A DNA stretch of 64,000 nt from Sphingobacterium micropteri (GTDB lineage: Bacteria; Bacteroidota; Bacteroidia; Sphingobacteriales; Sphingobacteriaceae): assembly GCF_014692515.1 (NCBI RefSeq), contig NZ_JACOIK010000001.1, forward strand, positions 62,001 through 126,000. The letters are read 5' to 3'. Each line of letters starts with the position of its first letter. Within the stretch, counting starts at the first letter, position 1. Below, in pieces: positions 7,954-17,660 of the stretch. Both the position numbers and the translations under genes were made by a program. The notes beneath the pieces were generated by a model that saw nothing but the letters and a program-made list of their open reading frames with translations, did no database searches and was not told the origin of the DNA.

Positions 7954-10899
7954 ATGAAAAGAATCATGATATTGTTTTTATTACTGTGGAATGTAAGCTT
8001 TTCGACCCACGCTCAGCAAAAGTTGAGTTTGCGTGGAAAGGTGATCGATTCCACCGGAGACCCGATAACGGGTGCAACGCTATCTGTTGAAGGACAAGAT
8101 GGTCAAACCTCCTCTAGGGCAGATGGCACATTCTCGTTGGAATATCAGAAGGGGGATGTGCTACTCGTTTCCTCGATCGGATACCTGCCATTTCGTGTAG
8201 TATTAGCGGGACAAACAACATTGGATGTACAATTACAGTCTTCATCCGAAGCCTTGGATGAAGTGGTGGTTGTGGGTTATGGAACACAGAGGCGAGGGGA
8301 AGTAACCAGCTCCATAGCCAGTGTAAAATCAGAAGATTTTACGAAAGGAGCTGTAAAGGATGCCGGGCAGCTTGTCCAAGGTAAAGTTGCCGGATTGCGG
8401 ATCAGTACACCGAGTGGAGATCCCGGAGAATCCTCACAAATAAACCTTCGGGGGCTTAATTCCATCAACGGTTCACAAAACCCATTGGTTATCGTTGATG
8501 GTGTCCCCGGCGACCTGAATACCGTAGCGCCCGAAGACATCGAATCTATCGATGTACTGAAAGATGGATCGGCAGCGGCAATTTACGGAACACGGGCAAC
8601 AGCCGGGGTCATCTTGGTGACGACACGCAGGAATACGGCTACCGAAAACCGGACCACAATCGAATACAACGGCTATGCAAGTTTGCAGACCTTGTTTAGA
8701 AAACCGGAAATGATGGATGCAAGTGATTACCGTAGGCTGATTGCCGAAGGCGTTCCTTATGATGATTTAGGCGGTGAAACCAATTGGATCGATGAGGTGA
8801 CACGCAACCCGTCTAGCCATAACCACAACCTCACCTTATTTGGTGGAAATTCACGCACCAACTTTACCGGATCGATCAATTACCGAGATTGGCAAGGTGT
8901 TTTGTTAAAAAGCGGACAAGAACGCTTGAATATCCGCACCAATCTGAACCACGATATGTTTGATGGTAAGCTGAAGACCAATGTGCAGTTGATCAGCCGT
9001 AGTGCGAAGAGTAATAATGGAGGTTCCACTCCTTATATGTGGAGACAAGCGATTATTCGGAACCCAACGGATCGTATATATAATGACGAAGGGAAATGGC
9101 AAGAGCGTGATGCTTACTTTTATGACAACCCACTGGGTATGATCCACGAGTCTATCAATGATTCGCAATTTCGGGAAACCCGCTTGAATGGTTCGGTAGA
9201 TTACCGACCGCTTGAAGGGTTGAGTTTGAAAATGCTATTGTCACGTGTGCAAAATAATAATTTGTTTGGAGGGGCAACAACGTTTGATCACGTGAACACT
9301 ACAAAAAATAACTTGAACGGTACCGCATCCCGCGATACACGTTCGGCGGTTGAAAACCTGATGGAGCTCACGGCCAATTATACGAAAACCTTTGAAGGAC
9401 ATAAAATAGACGTTCTTGGAGGATATAGCTGGCAAGACGATACCTATGAACAGTTTTATGCTTATAACTTTGATTTCCCGACCGATAATTACACCTATAA
9501 TAAGCTAGAAGCCGGTATGGCACTGCAGCGTGGTCTGGCAGAAATGACGAGCTATAAAGAGAATCGGAAGTTGGCTGGTTTTTTCGCCCGTGTAGCCTAC
9601 AATTACCAAGAGAAGTATATGGTCATGGCGAGCATCCGTCGAGAAGGATCCTCAACTTTCGGTGAAAATAATAAATGGGGCAGTTTTCCCGCGATTTCCG
9701 TTGGTTGGGATATTGCCAAAGAGGATTTTATGGCGAATGTAACACCCATAAATCAGTTGAAATTAAGAGCCGGATTCGGTGTGACAGGTACAATCGTATC
9801 GGCCGCGTACATGTCGCAGACCAGCTATAATTTTGATAGGGGCCAAGGAGGTTATGTCAATGGCCGATGGGTGCCGGGCTTTGTGCCGACACGAAACTTC
9901 AACCCCGATTTACGCTGGGAGAGAAAGCACGAATACAATGTCGGACTGGATTTTAGCATACTCGACAATAGAGTTTACGGATCACTCGATTATTATACTC
10001 GTCGGGTAAAAGATTTGCTGTACCAGTTTAATGTACCCTCGCCACCTTATCTGTATCCAAGTATGATGTTAAACTCCGGAGAGATGAGCAACAGTGGTTT
10101 TGAAGCCTTGATCAATGTGGACGCTTTTCGTCAGGGCGAATTTAAATGGAAGACCGGCTTGACAGTATCGACCAATAAAAATAAGCTGATCAACCTTTCA
10201 AACGATCAGTTTAACGTAACGGTTCCTTTCTTTGAAGCAGGCTATACGGGCGAACCGATACAGATTGCGACACACCGCGTAGAACTGGGTCGTGCAGTGG
10301 GTGATTTTTTTGTATTGAAAACAGTGGGCGTAGACGAAAATGGGAAATGGCTGGTTGAGAACAAAGAAGGTGAAACGATACCGATCAGTGAATCGTCGCC
10401 AGACGATCGACAATATTACGGGAACGGGATACCGGATGTCAATTTAGGCTGGAACAACAGCTTCAGTTACAAAAATGTCGATTTCAGTTTCAACTTACGC
10501 GGTTCTTTTGGTCACCAGATACTGAACATGACGCGATTGTATTACGAGAACCCGATCAATAAAGCTTATAATGTACTGAAAACAGCCTATGATCCGGTGT
10601 ATGGACAAACGTTGACCAACGACCTTGTGTACGTATCGCACTATATCGAGGATGCTGATTTCCTCAAACTGGATAACGTGACCTTAGGGTATACCTTTAA
10701 ACCCAATGCGATCAAAGGAATCCAGAACCTGCGTGTATATGCGTCTGGTTTTAATCTTATGACGATAACGGGCTACAAAGGGCTAGATCCGGAAGCTGCG
10801 AGCTATGAAGGAGATTTTACGTTTGCACCAGGTATAGAACATCGGGATCGTTATCCTACAACGCGGACGTTTACTGTTGGATTGAATGTTACATTTTAA
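7954..10899 (+). CDS. SusC/RagA-type TonB-dependent outer membrane transporter
   Basis: The 981-residue protein has a signal peptide (ending near THAQQ, residue 22), a carboxypeptidase-like regulatory domain (about 25-100), the signature DEVVVVGYGTQRR at the start of the plug, and a long outer membrane beta-barrel ending in an aromatic residue (VGLNVTF). It is the importer half of a SusCD complex; SusD (12 bp downstream) is the surface lid. SusCD pairs carry oligosaccharides, but the RagAB branch imports peptides. Here the upstream neighbours are all peptide or amino-acid genes, while the convergent downstream gene is a beta-L-arabinofuranosidase, so the cargo could be peptide, glycopeptide or arabino-oligosaccharide. 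No STN domain is present, so FecI/FecR control is not expected. Confidence 0.93.
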   Translation: MKRIMILFLLLWNVSFSTHAQQKLSLRGKVIDSTGDPITGATLSVEGQDGQTSSRADGTFSLEYQKGDVLLVSSIGYLPFRVVLAGQTTLDVQLQSSSEALDEVVVVGYGTQRRGEVTSSIASVKSEDFTKGAVKDAGQLVQGKVAGLRISTPSGDPGESSQINLRGLNSINGSQNPLVIVDGVPGDLNTVAPEDIESIDVLKDGSAAAIYGTRATAGVILVTTRRNTATENRTTIEYNGYASLQTLFRKPEMMDASDYRRLIAEGVPYDDLGGETNWIDEVTRNPSSHNHNLTLFGGNSRTNFTGSINYRDWQGVLLKSGQERLNIRTNLNHDMFDGKLKTNVQLISRSAKSNNGGSTPYMWRQAIIRNPTDRIYNDEGKWQERDAYFYDNPLGMIHESINDSQFRETRLNGSVDYRPLEGLSLKMLLSRVQNNNLFGGATTFDHVNTTKNNLNGTASRDTRSAVENLMELTANYTKTFEGHKIDVLGGYSWQDDTYEQFYAYNFDFPTDNYTYNKLEAGMALQRGLAEMTSYKENRKLAGFFARVAYNYQEKYMVMASIRREGSSTFGENNKWGSFPAISVGWDIAKEDFMANVTPINQLKLRAGFGVTGTIVSAAYMSQTSYNFDRGQGGYVNGRWVPGFVPTRNFNPDLRWERKHEYNVGLDFSILDNRVYGSLDYYTRRVKDLLYQFNVPSPPYLYPSMMLNSGEMSNSGFEALINVDAFRQGEFKWKTGLTVSTNKNKLINLSNDQFNVTVPFFEAGYTGEPIQIATHRVELGRAVGDFFVLKTVGVDENGKWLVENKEGETIPISESSPDDRQYYGNGIPDVNLGWNNSFSYKNVDFSFNLRGSFGHQILNMTRLYYENPINKAYNVLKTAYDPVYGQTLTNDLVYVSHYIEDADFLKLDNVTLGYTFKPNAIKGIQNLRVYASGFNLMTITGYKGLDPEAASYEGDFTFAPGIEHRDRYPTTRTFTVGLNVTF

Positions 10900-10911
10900 A
10901 ATACCTATATC

Positions 10912-12534
10912 ATGAAAAGAATATATAAATCTATATATAGTACAATGTTGATGGGTGTCGGGCTGTGCGGCTTCGTGTCATTCAATGCCTGCACCAATCT
11001 GGACGAAGAAGTGTTTTCGGAAGTTCTGGAGAAGGATTTTGCGCCGACAGAGCGGGATTTGCCATTTATCGTTGCACCTGTATATGCCTCCTTTCGTAAC
11101 CTGATGTTTGGATGGCAGGGCTATTTCGACCTGCAGGAAGAATCGGCAGATCATATTATTACGCCGGTCAGACCCAATGGATGGGACGATGCCGGAACAT
11201 ACCGGCGTATGCACCAACATACGTGGAATACCATCCAATGGCAACCTTACAATACTTGGCAACAGGCCTATTCCAGTATTACCAAAGCTAATATGATCAT
11301 CATGCAAATTGAAGAGGGAACGCTCCCTTTGCCTGAGGATATTGCTGCTTCCGCTATTGCGGAACTGCGCGCTGCGCGGGCTTTAGCCTATTATTTATTG
11401 TTGGATAATCACGGGAATGTACCGATCGTAACGGATTACAGGGACGTTGATCTGCCCGATCAAAAAACGAGACAAGAGGTTTATGACTTTGTTGTTGACG
11501 AGTTGAAGGAAGTGATCCCGCTACTGTCTGAAGATGTAAGTGCCATGTACGGGCGTATGAATGTATGGGCCGCAAAAGCGCTTCTGGCAAAAATATACCT
11601 CAATGCCGACGTGTATATCGGGCAGCAACGCTGGGGCGAGGTTATCACAGAAACGAATGATATCATCCAATCTGGCGCATTTCGGTTAGATCCCGAGTAT
11701 AAGAATATTTTTTCCCATACGAATGATGAATCTCCTGAAATTATTTTTGCCGTACCTTATGATGAAGTGTATGGACACGGAAACCAATTGCACATGAAAA
11801 CCTTATCTCCGCTGAGCCGCCTGGTATATAATATGGCAGCAGGGCCGTGGGGTGGAAATTGTGCGGTACCACAGTTTATCGATACGTATGATGAGGACGA
11901 TCAACGTCTTTATGACAGTTGGTTGCAGGGACCGCAATACCATGCCGTAACCGGAGAACTGGTGATTACCTACGGTAAAGAGGTTCCCGGTATTGGTGGA
12001 GATGGAACGATTGCCGCTGATAATGCGGGGTATCGACTAGGGAAATATGCTATTAAAAACGGGGCAACGAACAATTTGGACAATGACTACCCGATGTTTC
12101 GTTATGCGGATATTTTAATGATGAAGGCGGAAGCACTCCTCCGTACAGGAAGATCAAATGAGGCAGCCTTGTTAGTTTCCGAAGTTCGGGAACGCGCATT
12201 TAAACTAACTCCTGAAAAAGCGACAGTGACGGGGGCAGATCTTGAAAAAGGAAGTACATACAACTATGGTTGGCAAGATAAAGACGGAACAGTTGCCGGT
12301 CAAAATGGTGGAGCAGATATCGAGTTCGGTCGGTTCTTGGATGAGCTGGGATGGGAGTTTGCCGGAGAAGCACGCAGACGTCAGGATATTATCCGCTTCG
12401 GTGTGTTTCAGACAAAATCATGGTTTAACCACCGTCCGCATGCACGGGCACAAAGCCGGACATTATTCCCTATTCCGAATGATGAGAGAAACAAAAATCC
12501 AAAGCTAGACCAGAATCCTGGTTATGATGATTAA
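10912..12534 (+). CDS. SusD/RagB family surface nutrient-binding lipoprotein
   Basis: The 540-residue protein has a lipoprotein signal peptide with lipobox Cys27 (FNAC). TPR-like helices typical of SusD follow (for example LRAARALAYYLLLDNHG), with the usual C-terminal part (RRRQDIIRFG, then PIPNDERNKNPKLDQNPGY). It is 12 bp downstream of its SusC partner and ends just before a strong terminator. It should sit on the cell surface and bind the substrate imported by that SusC. The substrate is not evident from the sequence. Confidence 0.92.
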   Translation: MKRIYKSIYSTMLMGVGLCGFVSFNACTNLDEEVFSEVLEKDFAPTERDLPFIVAPVYASFRNLMFGWQGYFDLQEESADHIITPVRPNGWDDAGTYRRMHQHTWNTIQWQPYNTWQQAYSSITKANMIIMQIEEGTLPLPEDIAASAIAELRAARALAYYLLLDNHGNVPIVTDYRDVDLPDQKTRQEVYDFVVDELKEVIPLLSEDVSAMYGRMNVWAAKALLAKIYLNADVYIGQQRWGEVITETNDIIQSGAFRLDPEYKNIFSHTNDESPEIIFAVPYDEVYGHGNQLHMKTLSPLSRLVYNMAAGPWGGNCAVPQFIDTYDEDDQRLYDSWLQGPQYHAVTGELVITYGKEVPGIGGDGTIAADNAGYRLGKYAIKNGATNNLDNDYPMFRYADILMMKAEALLRTGRSNEAALLVSEVRERAFKLTPEKATVTGADLEKGSTYNYGWQDKDGTVAGQNGGADIEFGRFLDELGWEFAGEARRRQDIIRFGVFQTKSWFNHRPHARAQSRTLFPIPNDERNKNPKLDQNPGYDD

Positions 12535-12554
12535 GTTTAGCTTGTTTTTATAAG

Positions 12555-12588
12555 AAAAAGGCTATCGCATTACGCGATGGCCTTTTTT
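12555..12588. terminator. Bidirectional intrinsic terminator between susD and the GH127 gene
   Basis: The arms AAAAAGGCTATCGC (12555-12568) and GCGATGGCCTTTTTT (12574-12588) pair around a 5-base loop with one G-U type mismatch. The A-tract and T-tract let it work on both strands, which fits the convergent genes on either side. Confidence 0.85.
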
Positions 12589-12616
12589 GTATGCAATTAC
12601 TTAATCTGTTTTTGTT

Positions 12617-15600
12617 TTATTTCAACGTGACATCCAAATAAACAGAATGACGTCCATAAGTATCGTAAAACGGTTTAAAGACGATATCATCTATTGAAAA
12701 CTGCAACTGTTGCGGATCGCCTTTGATTGTCTTGCCGATATCGTTGGCATCCAATGTTACTTTCCGCCATTCTTTTCTAGCTTCTGTTTCCTGAGCTGCG
12801 AGTAAGATCGGGCCATAAAACAAACTAGCAACATTTTGCTGATCCATCACGGGATCCAAGTGGAATTGGAAAGGCATTTTTAATTCAACGACATCGTCAT
12901 CTTTCCACGCACGGCTTATCTTAAGATAGCTGCCCGGTTTGCTGTCGAGTTTTTGCGCTTTACCGTTGATCGTGACAAAGAAACCTTTGGTAGCCCAGTT
13001 CGGTACACGTACGTGAAGATCAAACTTACCGCTTCCTTTTATGGTTAGGCGCGTATGGTCTTCTTTCGGGAAGCTTGTGGTCTGCTCCACAGTTATCTGG
13101 CGCTCTGTCCAGTCAAGGGTAGATGGAATATAGAGATTGACGTAAAGAGCCTGGTCATCCTTGCTCTTAAAGTAAATGGAGTTTTGAAGTTTTGTGCTGC
13201 TCTCTATCGCCGTTCCATTACAACAGGTAAAGCCGGTCATATTCGGGTTGCCAAACTGTTTGATCGATCCCGGTCTAAGCGGAACGTGATAGGTGTTGGC
13301 CGGGCTATCTTCAGCGACAGACGCCAGGATATGGTTGTATAGCGCACGCTCATAGTAGTCCATGAGTTCTGCCCGCTGGTCGAAGAGGAAAAGGCTACTG
13401 GTGAGCTTTAACATGTTGTACGTCGCGCAGGTTTCATTTTGTCCGCCACTGGAAAAGCCGTTTTCGTATAAGGTAGCTGGCTGGCTGATAAAACATTCTG
13501 CATTGGCTGGGTTACGTGCACCGGCAACACCGCCGATACTGTACATGTAATCATTGACCGCCTTATACCAGAAATTGTCTGCTACTTTATAATATTCCGG
13601 GAAGTTCGATACATGATACATTTCTATACTTCCAACAACCTGCGGAATATGCTGATTGGCATGCAGTCCACGGAATGTATCTACATTTTTGGCCAGTCCG
13701 TGTGCGTGGTCGGCATCTCCAAAGAACATATCGATATTATCAAATAATTGGGCCGCTTTGAGGTATTTCTCTTGATTGGTGATGCGGTATAGGTGGGCCA
13801 TGGTCTCGTTCATTCCGCCAAACTCACCCGCGATATAGGTGTTCCATACGCTGATGAGCGTTTCCTTAGGTAGTTGCTCCAAACGCGCGTATACCCAGTC
13901 ACTCATGCCGATGGCTATTTCAAGCGCTTTCTCATTGCCACTGACCTCATATATATCGATCAAACCAGCCAAGATTTTATGAAGGGTATAATACGGCGCC
14001 CAAACTTGCGTGTTTTGCCCACCGTAAGTAGCTCCTTTTTCGAGCATAATAAATTGATCCGGTGGATAAGCACTGATATATCCTTCTCCCCAGTTCCAAT
14101 AATCGGTGCGGATGCCTTCTTCACTAAGATCCGAATCGTAGCCTGATTTGCCCGGACCCGGTGGCACGGCAGTAGGATCGGAAACAAGCTCGCCACCCGC
14201 TGTAGCTGCTTTGCCAGACAATTGATATAAGTCGTAGAGGGCATTGACCATGTACGCTATTTTTTCGGAGAAATTGGCCTGTAGCTCCTTATCATAACCT
14301 GTGCTGGCGTAGGCTTGAGCTATCGCTGTCAGGTAATGACCCGTCGCATGCCCTCTTAACTTTGTATCCTGGCTATCCCAGACGCCTAGAGGTTTGGCAC
14401 CCGCCGGCTGTGGTTGGCCAAAGGCATTACGGAACATATAAAGGAAAGAGTTCGGATCGGTTTGCACTAAGGTATTGATAAATTTATCGCGATTTTCGAT
14501 AAATTTCGTTTCGCCATTGTGTGTGTCCGTCTCCAACGAAATCTGATCCAGATTAAAAGTTGCTAGGGTGACACTCGGGGTAGCCGATTTGTTGTTGCCT
14601 TTAATCGTGACGCTCGCTTTCGGTCTGAAATCGGTGCCGGGTACGCGTCCTGTAATCGTATAACGACCTGCACTTAGGACAGCACTGTTATCGATAGGAG
14701 AAGGCCAGAGGACACGGACTTTGGGGCCTACCATGCCGTCTTTGTATGTGCCCTGCACATAGGCCGGTAGCCGGGGAAGGTATCCTATTTCAGTTTCGAC
14801 CTCAACGTCCGAAACTTCCAAGAGATAGGCATTATAAAGCTGTGCATGGGTGAGTGCAAACTGCTGAACGTCATCCTCCGATTCGCGTACATTGACCGAA
14901 ACGTCTGCGGCAACGCCCCAGGAGTTGTTGTAAATACCCGCTACCTGATTTCTGCTCAGTGCAACACGGTACACGCGGAAGTCGTGTATCAGCGCGTTTA
15001 AATTTGGTGTGCCACCGACGAAAGATTTTCCGATATAAAGTTGGTTTTTGTCTGTCGACTGCTTGCCGAATACTTCAGCCAATTCCGCAGGGATGTCTTT
15101 TGTTTCGCCTGCCGGTTTGCCATCCACGTAGGTTCTTAACGATTTTGACGGAATATCGACCACAACGGCTATATGTGTCCATTTATTGGATGCAACAGCT
15201 GGAGAGACAGCTTCTTTTTTATCGCTTCCACCGGATGTGATAATCGCCTGAAAGCCGTCTTGTCCGTTGCGCCCTACGGGAGCCGCAGAAAAATGTTTCG
15301 AGGCATCCTGACCAAAATCAAACAGATGTTGGCCGGATTGATCGGAGCGCAGGTATATCCATCCCGATATACTCAGGGACTCGAGGTCTGTCAATACCGC
15401 GGAGGGTAGTGTGATAAAGGCAGAACCGTTGCCAGAGAGCGATAGAACTTTTCCGAATCGCTCATCGCTCGTAAATTCGGCTTCGCCTCCGCTGAATTTA
15501 GCATGTAGGTTGTTTCGTGACCAGTCTCTGAGATCCCCGTCGAAGAGGTAGCGTGCAATCATGTCTGTCTCGCCGATCCCATCCAATATCTGGTCTCCAC

Positions 15601-15682
15601 TTTGTGCGTGGATGATGTTGATACCTAGTGTATAACCACCAATAAATAAGATAATACGTAAGAGTATGTTTTGTATTTTCAT
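12617..15682 (-). CDS. LamG-domain GH127/GH146 (DUF1680) beta-L-arabinofuranosidase
   Basis: The 1021-residue exported protein has a signal peptide (residues 1-26, ending IHAQ), a LamG/concanavalin-like domain (about 40-235), an Ig-like bacterial domain (about 275-370) and a C-terminal (alpha/alpha)6 catalytic domain of the DUF1680 family. Known members use a zinc-bound cysteine nucleophile. The matching residues are Glu750 and Cys752 (NETCATYN) and Cys820-Cys821 (FTCCNGT), where Cys820 corresponds to the HypBA1 nucleophile Cys417. Such enzymes release beta-linked L-arabinofuranose from hydroxyproline-linked arabinosides or pectic side chains. The LamG domain may bind glycan. The gene is convergent with the SusCD pair and divergent from ldhA. 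Family membership is firm; the choice between GH127 and GH146 is open. Confidence 0.88.
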   Translation of the reverse strand: MKIQNILLRIILFIGGYTLGINIIHAQSGDQILDGIGETDMIARYLFDGDLRDWSRNNLHAKFSGGEAEFTSDERFGKVLSLSGNGSAFITLPSAVLTDLESLSISGWIYLRSDQSGQHLFDFGQDASKHFSAAPVGRNGQDGFQAIITSGGSDKKEAVSPAVASNKWTHIAVVVDIPSKSLRTYVDGKPAGETKDIPAELAEVFGKQSTDKNQLYIGKSFVGGTPNLNALIHDFRVYRVALSRNQVAGIYNNSWGVAADVSVNVRESEDDVQQFALTHAQLYNAYLLEVSDVEVETEIGYLPRLPAYVQGTYKDGMVGPKVRVLWPSPIDNSAVLSAGRYTITGRVPGTDFRPKASVTIKGNNKSATPSVTLATFNLDQISLETDTHNGETKFIENRDKFINTLVQTDPNSFLYMFRNAFGQPQPAGAKPLGVWDSQDTKLRGHATGHYLTAIAQAYASTGYDKELQANFSEKIAYMVNALYDLYQLSGKAATAGGELVSDPTAVPPGPGKSGYDSDLSEEGIRTDYWNWGEGYISAYPPDQFIMLEKGATYGGQNTQVWAPYYTLHKILAGLIDIYEVSGNEKALEIAIGMSDWVYARLEQLPKETLISVWNTYIAGEFGGMNETMAHLYRITNQEKYLKAAQLFDNIDMFFGDADHAHGLAKNVDTFRGLHANQHIPQVVGSIEMYHVSNFPEYYKVADNFWYKAVNDYMYSIGGVAGARNPANAECFISQPATLYENGFSSGGQNETCATYNMLKLTSSLFLFDQRAELMDYYERALYNHILASVAEDSPANTYHVPLRPGSIKQFGNPNMTGFTCCNGTAIESSTKLQNSIYFKSKDDQALYVNLYIPSTLDWTERQITVEQTTSFPKEDHTRLTIKGSGKFDLHVRVPNWATKGFFVTINGKAQKLDSKPGSYLKISRAWKDDDVVELKMPFQFHLDPVMDQQNVASLFYGPILLAAQETEARKEWRKVTLDANDIGKTIKGDPQQLQFSIDDIVFKPFYDTYGRHSVYLDVTLK

Positions 15683-15875
15683 TTTATAAAACTAATAAGA
15701 CACTTCGTATTTCTGTACGTCTATTTTAGCTAATGATCACAAGATATTAACGCATTATCCTTATATTAGCCCTATGAGACTATCATGATTTATTCAACCA
15801 TTATCTTTAAAGACAACCGAGTGCAACGAGTTCATTTATTTCATTGAAATCTTACACTTATAAATAATTATATCG

Positions 15876-16874
15876 ATGAGAATAGCTTTCTTTTCAACCC
15901 AACCTTATGACCGTATGTTTTTCAATCGCGAAAACCAAGACGAACGGTTTACGTATCAGTTTTATGAAACACATTTAGGCCCGCATATCGTGCAAGCTAT
16001 AAACGATGTGGATGCGGTATGTGTCTTTGTCAATGATCGCGTAAACCGTGAAGTAATCGAGGTGCTCGCATCGCGTGGCGTGAAAATAATAGCATTGCGC
16101 TGTGCCGGCTTCAATAATGTCGACTTGGATGCAGCCAGAGAATTTGGTATATCCGTATGCCGCGTGCCGGCCTATTCTCCGGAAGCAGTGGCAGAACATG
16201 CGATGGCTATGCTCTTGACGTTGAACCGCAAAACGCATAAAGCCTACAACCGGGTTCGAGAGCAAAATTTTTCGTTAAACGGTTTGTTAGGTTTCAACCT
16301 TCACGGAAAAACAATTGGTGTTGTTGGAACCGGGAAGATTGGCAAGGCCTTTTGTCGGGTAGTAAAAGGGTTTGGTTGTGAATTGCTTGCTTTTGATGTC
16401 TATGAAGATGAACAACTAAAGGACATAGGCGTGTTGTATGTTGATATGGATACTTTATATAGATCCTCCGATATTATTTCACTCCATTGCCCATTAACAC
16501 CCGAGAATAAACATATGATTACTCAATCGACCATTCAACAAATGAAAGATGGGGTTATTTTACTCAACACGAGTCGAGGTGCGTTAATCCATACTGAAGC
16601 GGTTATCGATGGGCTGAAGAAACACAAAATTGGGGGGCTCGCCCTCGATGTGTATGAACAGGAAGAGAAATTGTTTTTTAAAGATTTAAGTGGTACCATC
16701 ATCGAAGATGATACGATTCAGCGCCTGATGAGTTTTCCGAATGTATTGATTACAGCCCATCAAGCATTCTTTACGGAGGAAGCATTGACGCAAATAGCCT
16801 CTACCACGCTAAGGAATATCGAGGAATTGCTCCTCGGTCGTGAACCGTCTAATAAGCAAGCTATACTTGTGTAG
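15876..16874 (+). CDS. ldhA: D-lactate dehydrogenase (2-hydroxyacid dehydrogenase family)
   Basis: The 332-residue protein closely resembles fermentative D-lactate dehydrogenases from its first residues (MRIAFFSTQPYDR) on. It has the NAD-binding motif GVVGTGKIGKAF, the catalytic arginine Arg234 (NTSRGALIHT), the acidic motif DVYEQEEKLFF and the catalytic histidine His295 (TAHQAFF). It reduces pyruvate to D-lactate with NADH in the cytoplasm. It is divergent from the GH127 gene across a 193-bp gap and its 3' end overlaps the convergent DUF6266 gene by 14 bp. Length and domain order are normal for the family. Confidence 0.93.
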   Translation: MRIAFFSTQPYDRMFFNRENQDERFTYQFYETHLGPHIVQAINDVDAVCVFVNDRVNREVIEVLASRGVKIIALRCAGFNNVDLDAAREFGISVCRVPAYSPEAVAEHAMAMLLTLNRKTHKAYNRVREQNFSLNGLLGFNLHGKTIGVVGTGKIGKAFCRVVKGFGCELLAFDVYEDEQLKDIGVLYVDMDTLYRSSDIISLHCPLTPENKHMITQSTIQQMKDGVILLNTSRGALIHTEAVIDGLKKHKIGGLALDVYEQEEKLFFKDLSGTIIEDDTIQRLMSFPNVLITAHQAFFTEEALTQIASTTLRNIEELLLGREPSNKQAILV

Positions 16875-17532
16875 ACGCTGTTACAGTTTTACCCAGGTAT
16901 ATACTATCGGTGCTGATATTACTCCCATCAGAAGCAAGAAACGCTAGGTATATGTGATAGACTATGTCTTGGGGTGCCTGTTCTATAGAAATAATCTGTT
17001 CACAATATTCTAGATAACTATCTTGCAATACGCCGGCAGTATGTGTAGGATCTACACCGTTATCGGGATAGAGTAATGCTATGCACCGAAACATTCTGTC
17101 TCCGTACTTCTGTCTGAAGACATCGTCGACATTCCATCGTATGATGATATGTCCGCTCTCCTGATGGAATTCAGCACTGGAAACCGGAGATGGCAGTCCG
17201 CGGCTTATAGCAAACTTTTCGTAATCCAAACGATAGCATCCATTTTCCACGATGACACTTTCACGTAAATTATACGACATCGCCGAGTTATGGCCTGTAC
17301 GATTTGGAGCATACTGCATAAAGCCTAAACGGACAAAACGGACAATGGATGACAGAGATTCTTGCATAAAAGCAAATTTGCTCTGATTCTTTTGCTGCCC
17401 TAAGGTAGGTTTTCGCTTTTTCTTTATTCGGGGCAAGCTTCTAACATAATAAATGTCTTTCCATTTACAAAAAACGGATGATCCTACTTTACCTGAAACA
17501 GTTCCATTCACACCATTTTTAACTCTTGCCAT
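16861..17532 (-). CDS. DUF6266 family protein of unknown function
   Basis: The 223-residue protein opens with a conserved-looking block, MARVKNGVNGTVSGKVGSS, followed by a basic stretch (RIKKKRKPTLGQQKNQ). This fits the DUF6266 family, which is common in Sphingobacteriaceae and has no known function. There is no signal peptide or membrane segment; the second half looks beta-rich. The gene stands alone on the minus strand with its stop codon inside the 3' end of ldhA, and its upstream region is AT-rich. DUF6266 genes often occur in several copies per genome, but this window holds one. I cannot assign a role. Confidence 0.7.
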   Translation of the reverse strand: MARVKNGVNGTVSGKVGSSVFCKWKDIYYVRSLPRIKKKRKPTLGQQKNQSKFAFMQESLSSIVRFVRLGFMQYAPNRTGHNSAMSYNLRESVIVENGCYRLDYEKFAISRGLPSPVSSAEFHQESGHIIIRWNVDDVFRQKYGDRMFRCIALLYPDNGVDPTHTAGVLQDSYLEYCEQIISIEQAPQDIVYHIYLAFLASDGSNISTDSIYLGKTVTASTQV

Positions 17533-17660
17533 AGTCTGAGAATTTATAATACAGGATTAAAATAAGAAATAGTAAGACATAAATCAAATATTAATTTTAT
17601 AACAAAAAAATATCTTAAATTGATATCATAGGAATTTAAATCGGATTTTATTCGTTTTTA

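Noticed and set aside
16861-17532. DUF6266 gene as a phage or mobile element protein
   Set aside because: No integrase, repeat boundary, tRNA or other phage gene is nearby; the gene sits between ordinary chromosomal genes.
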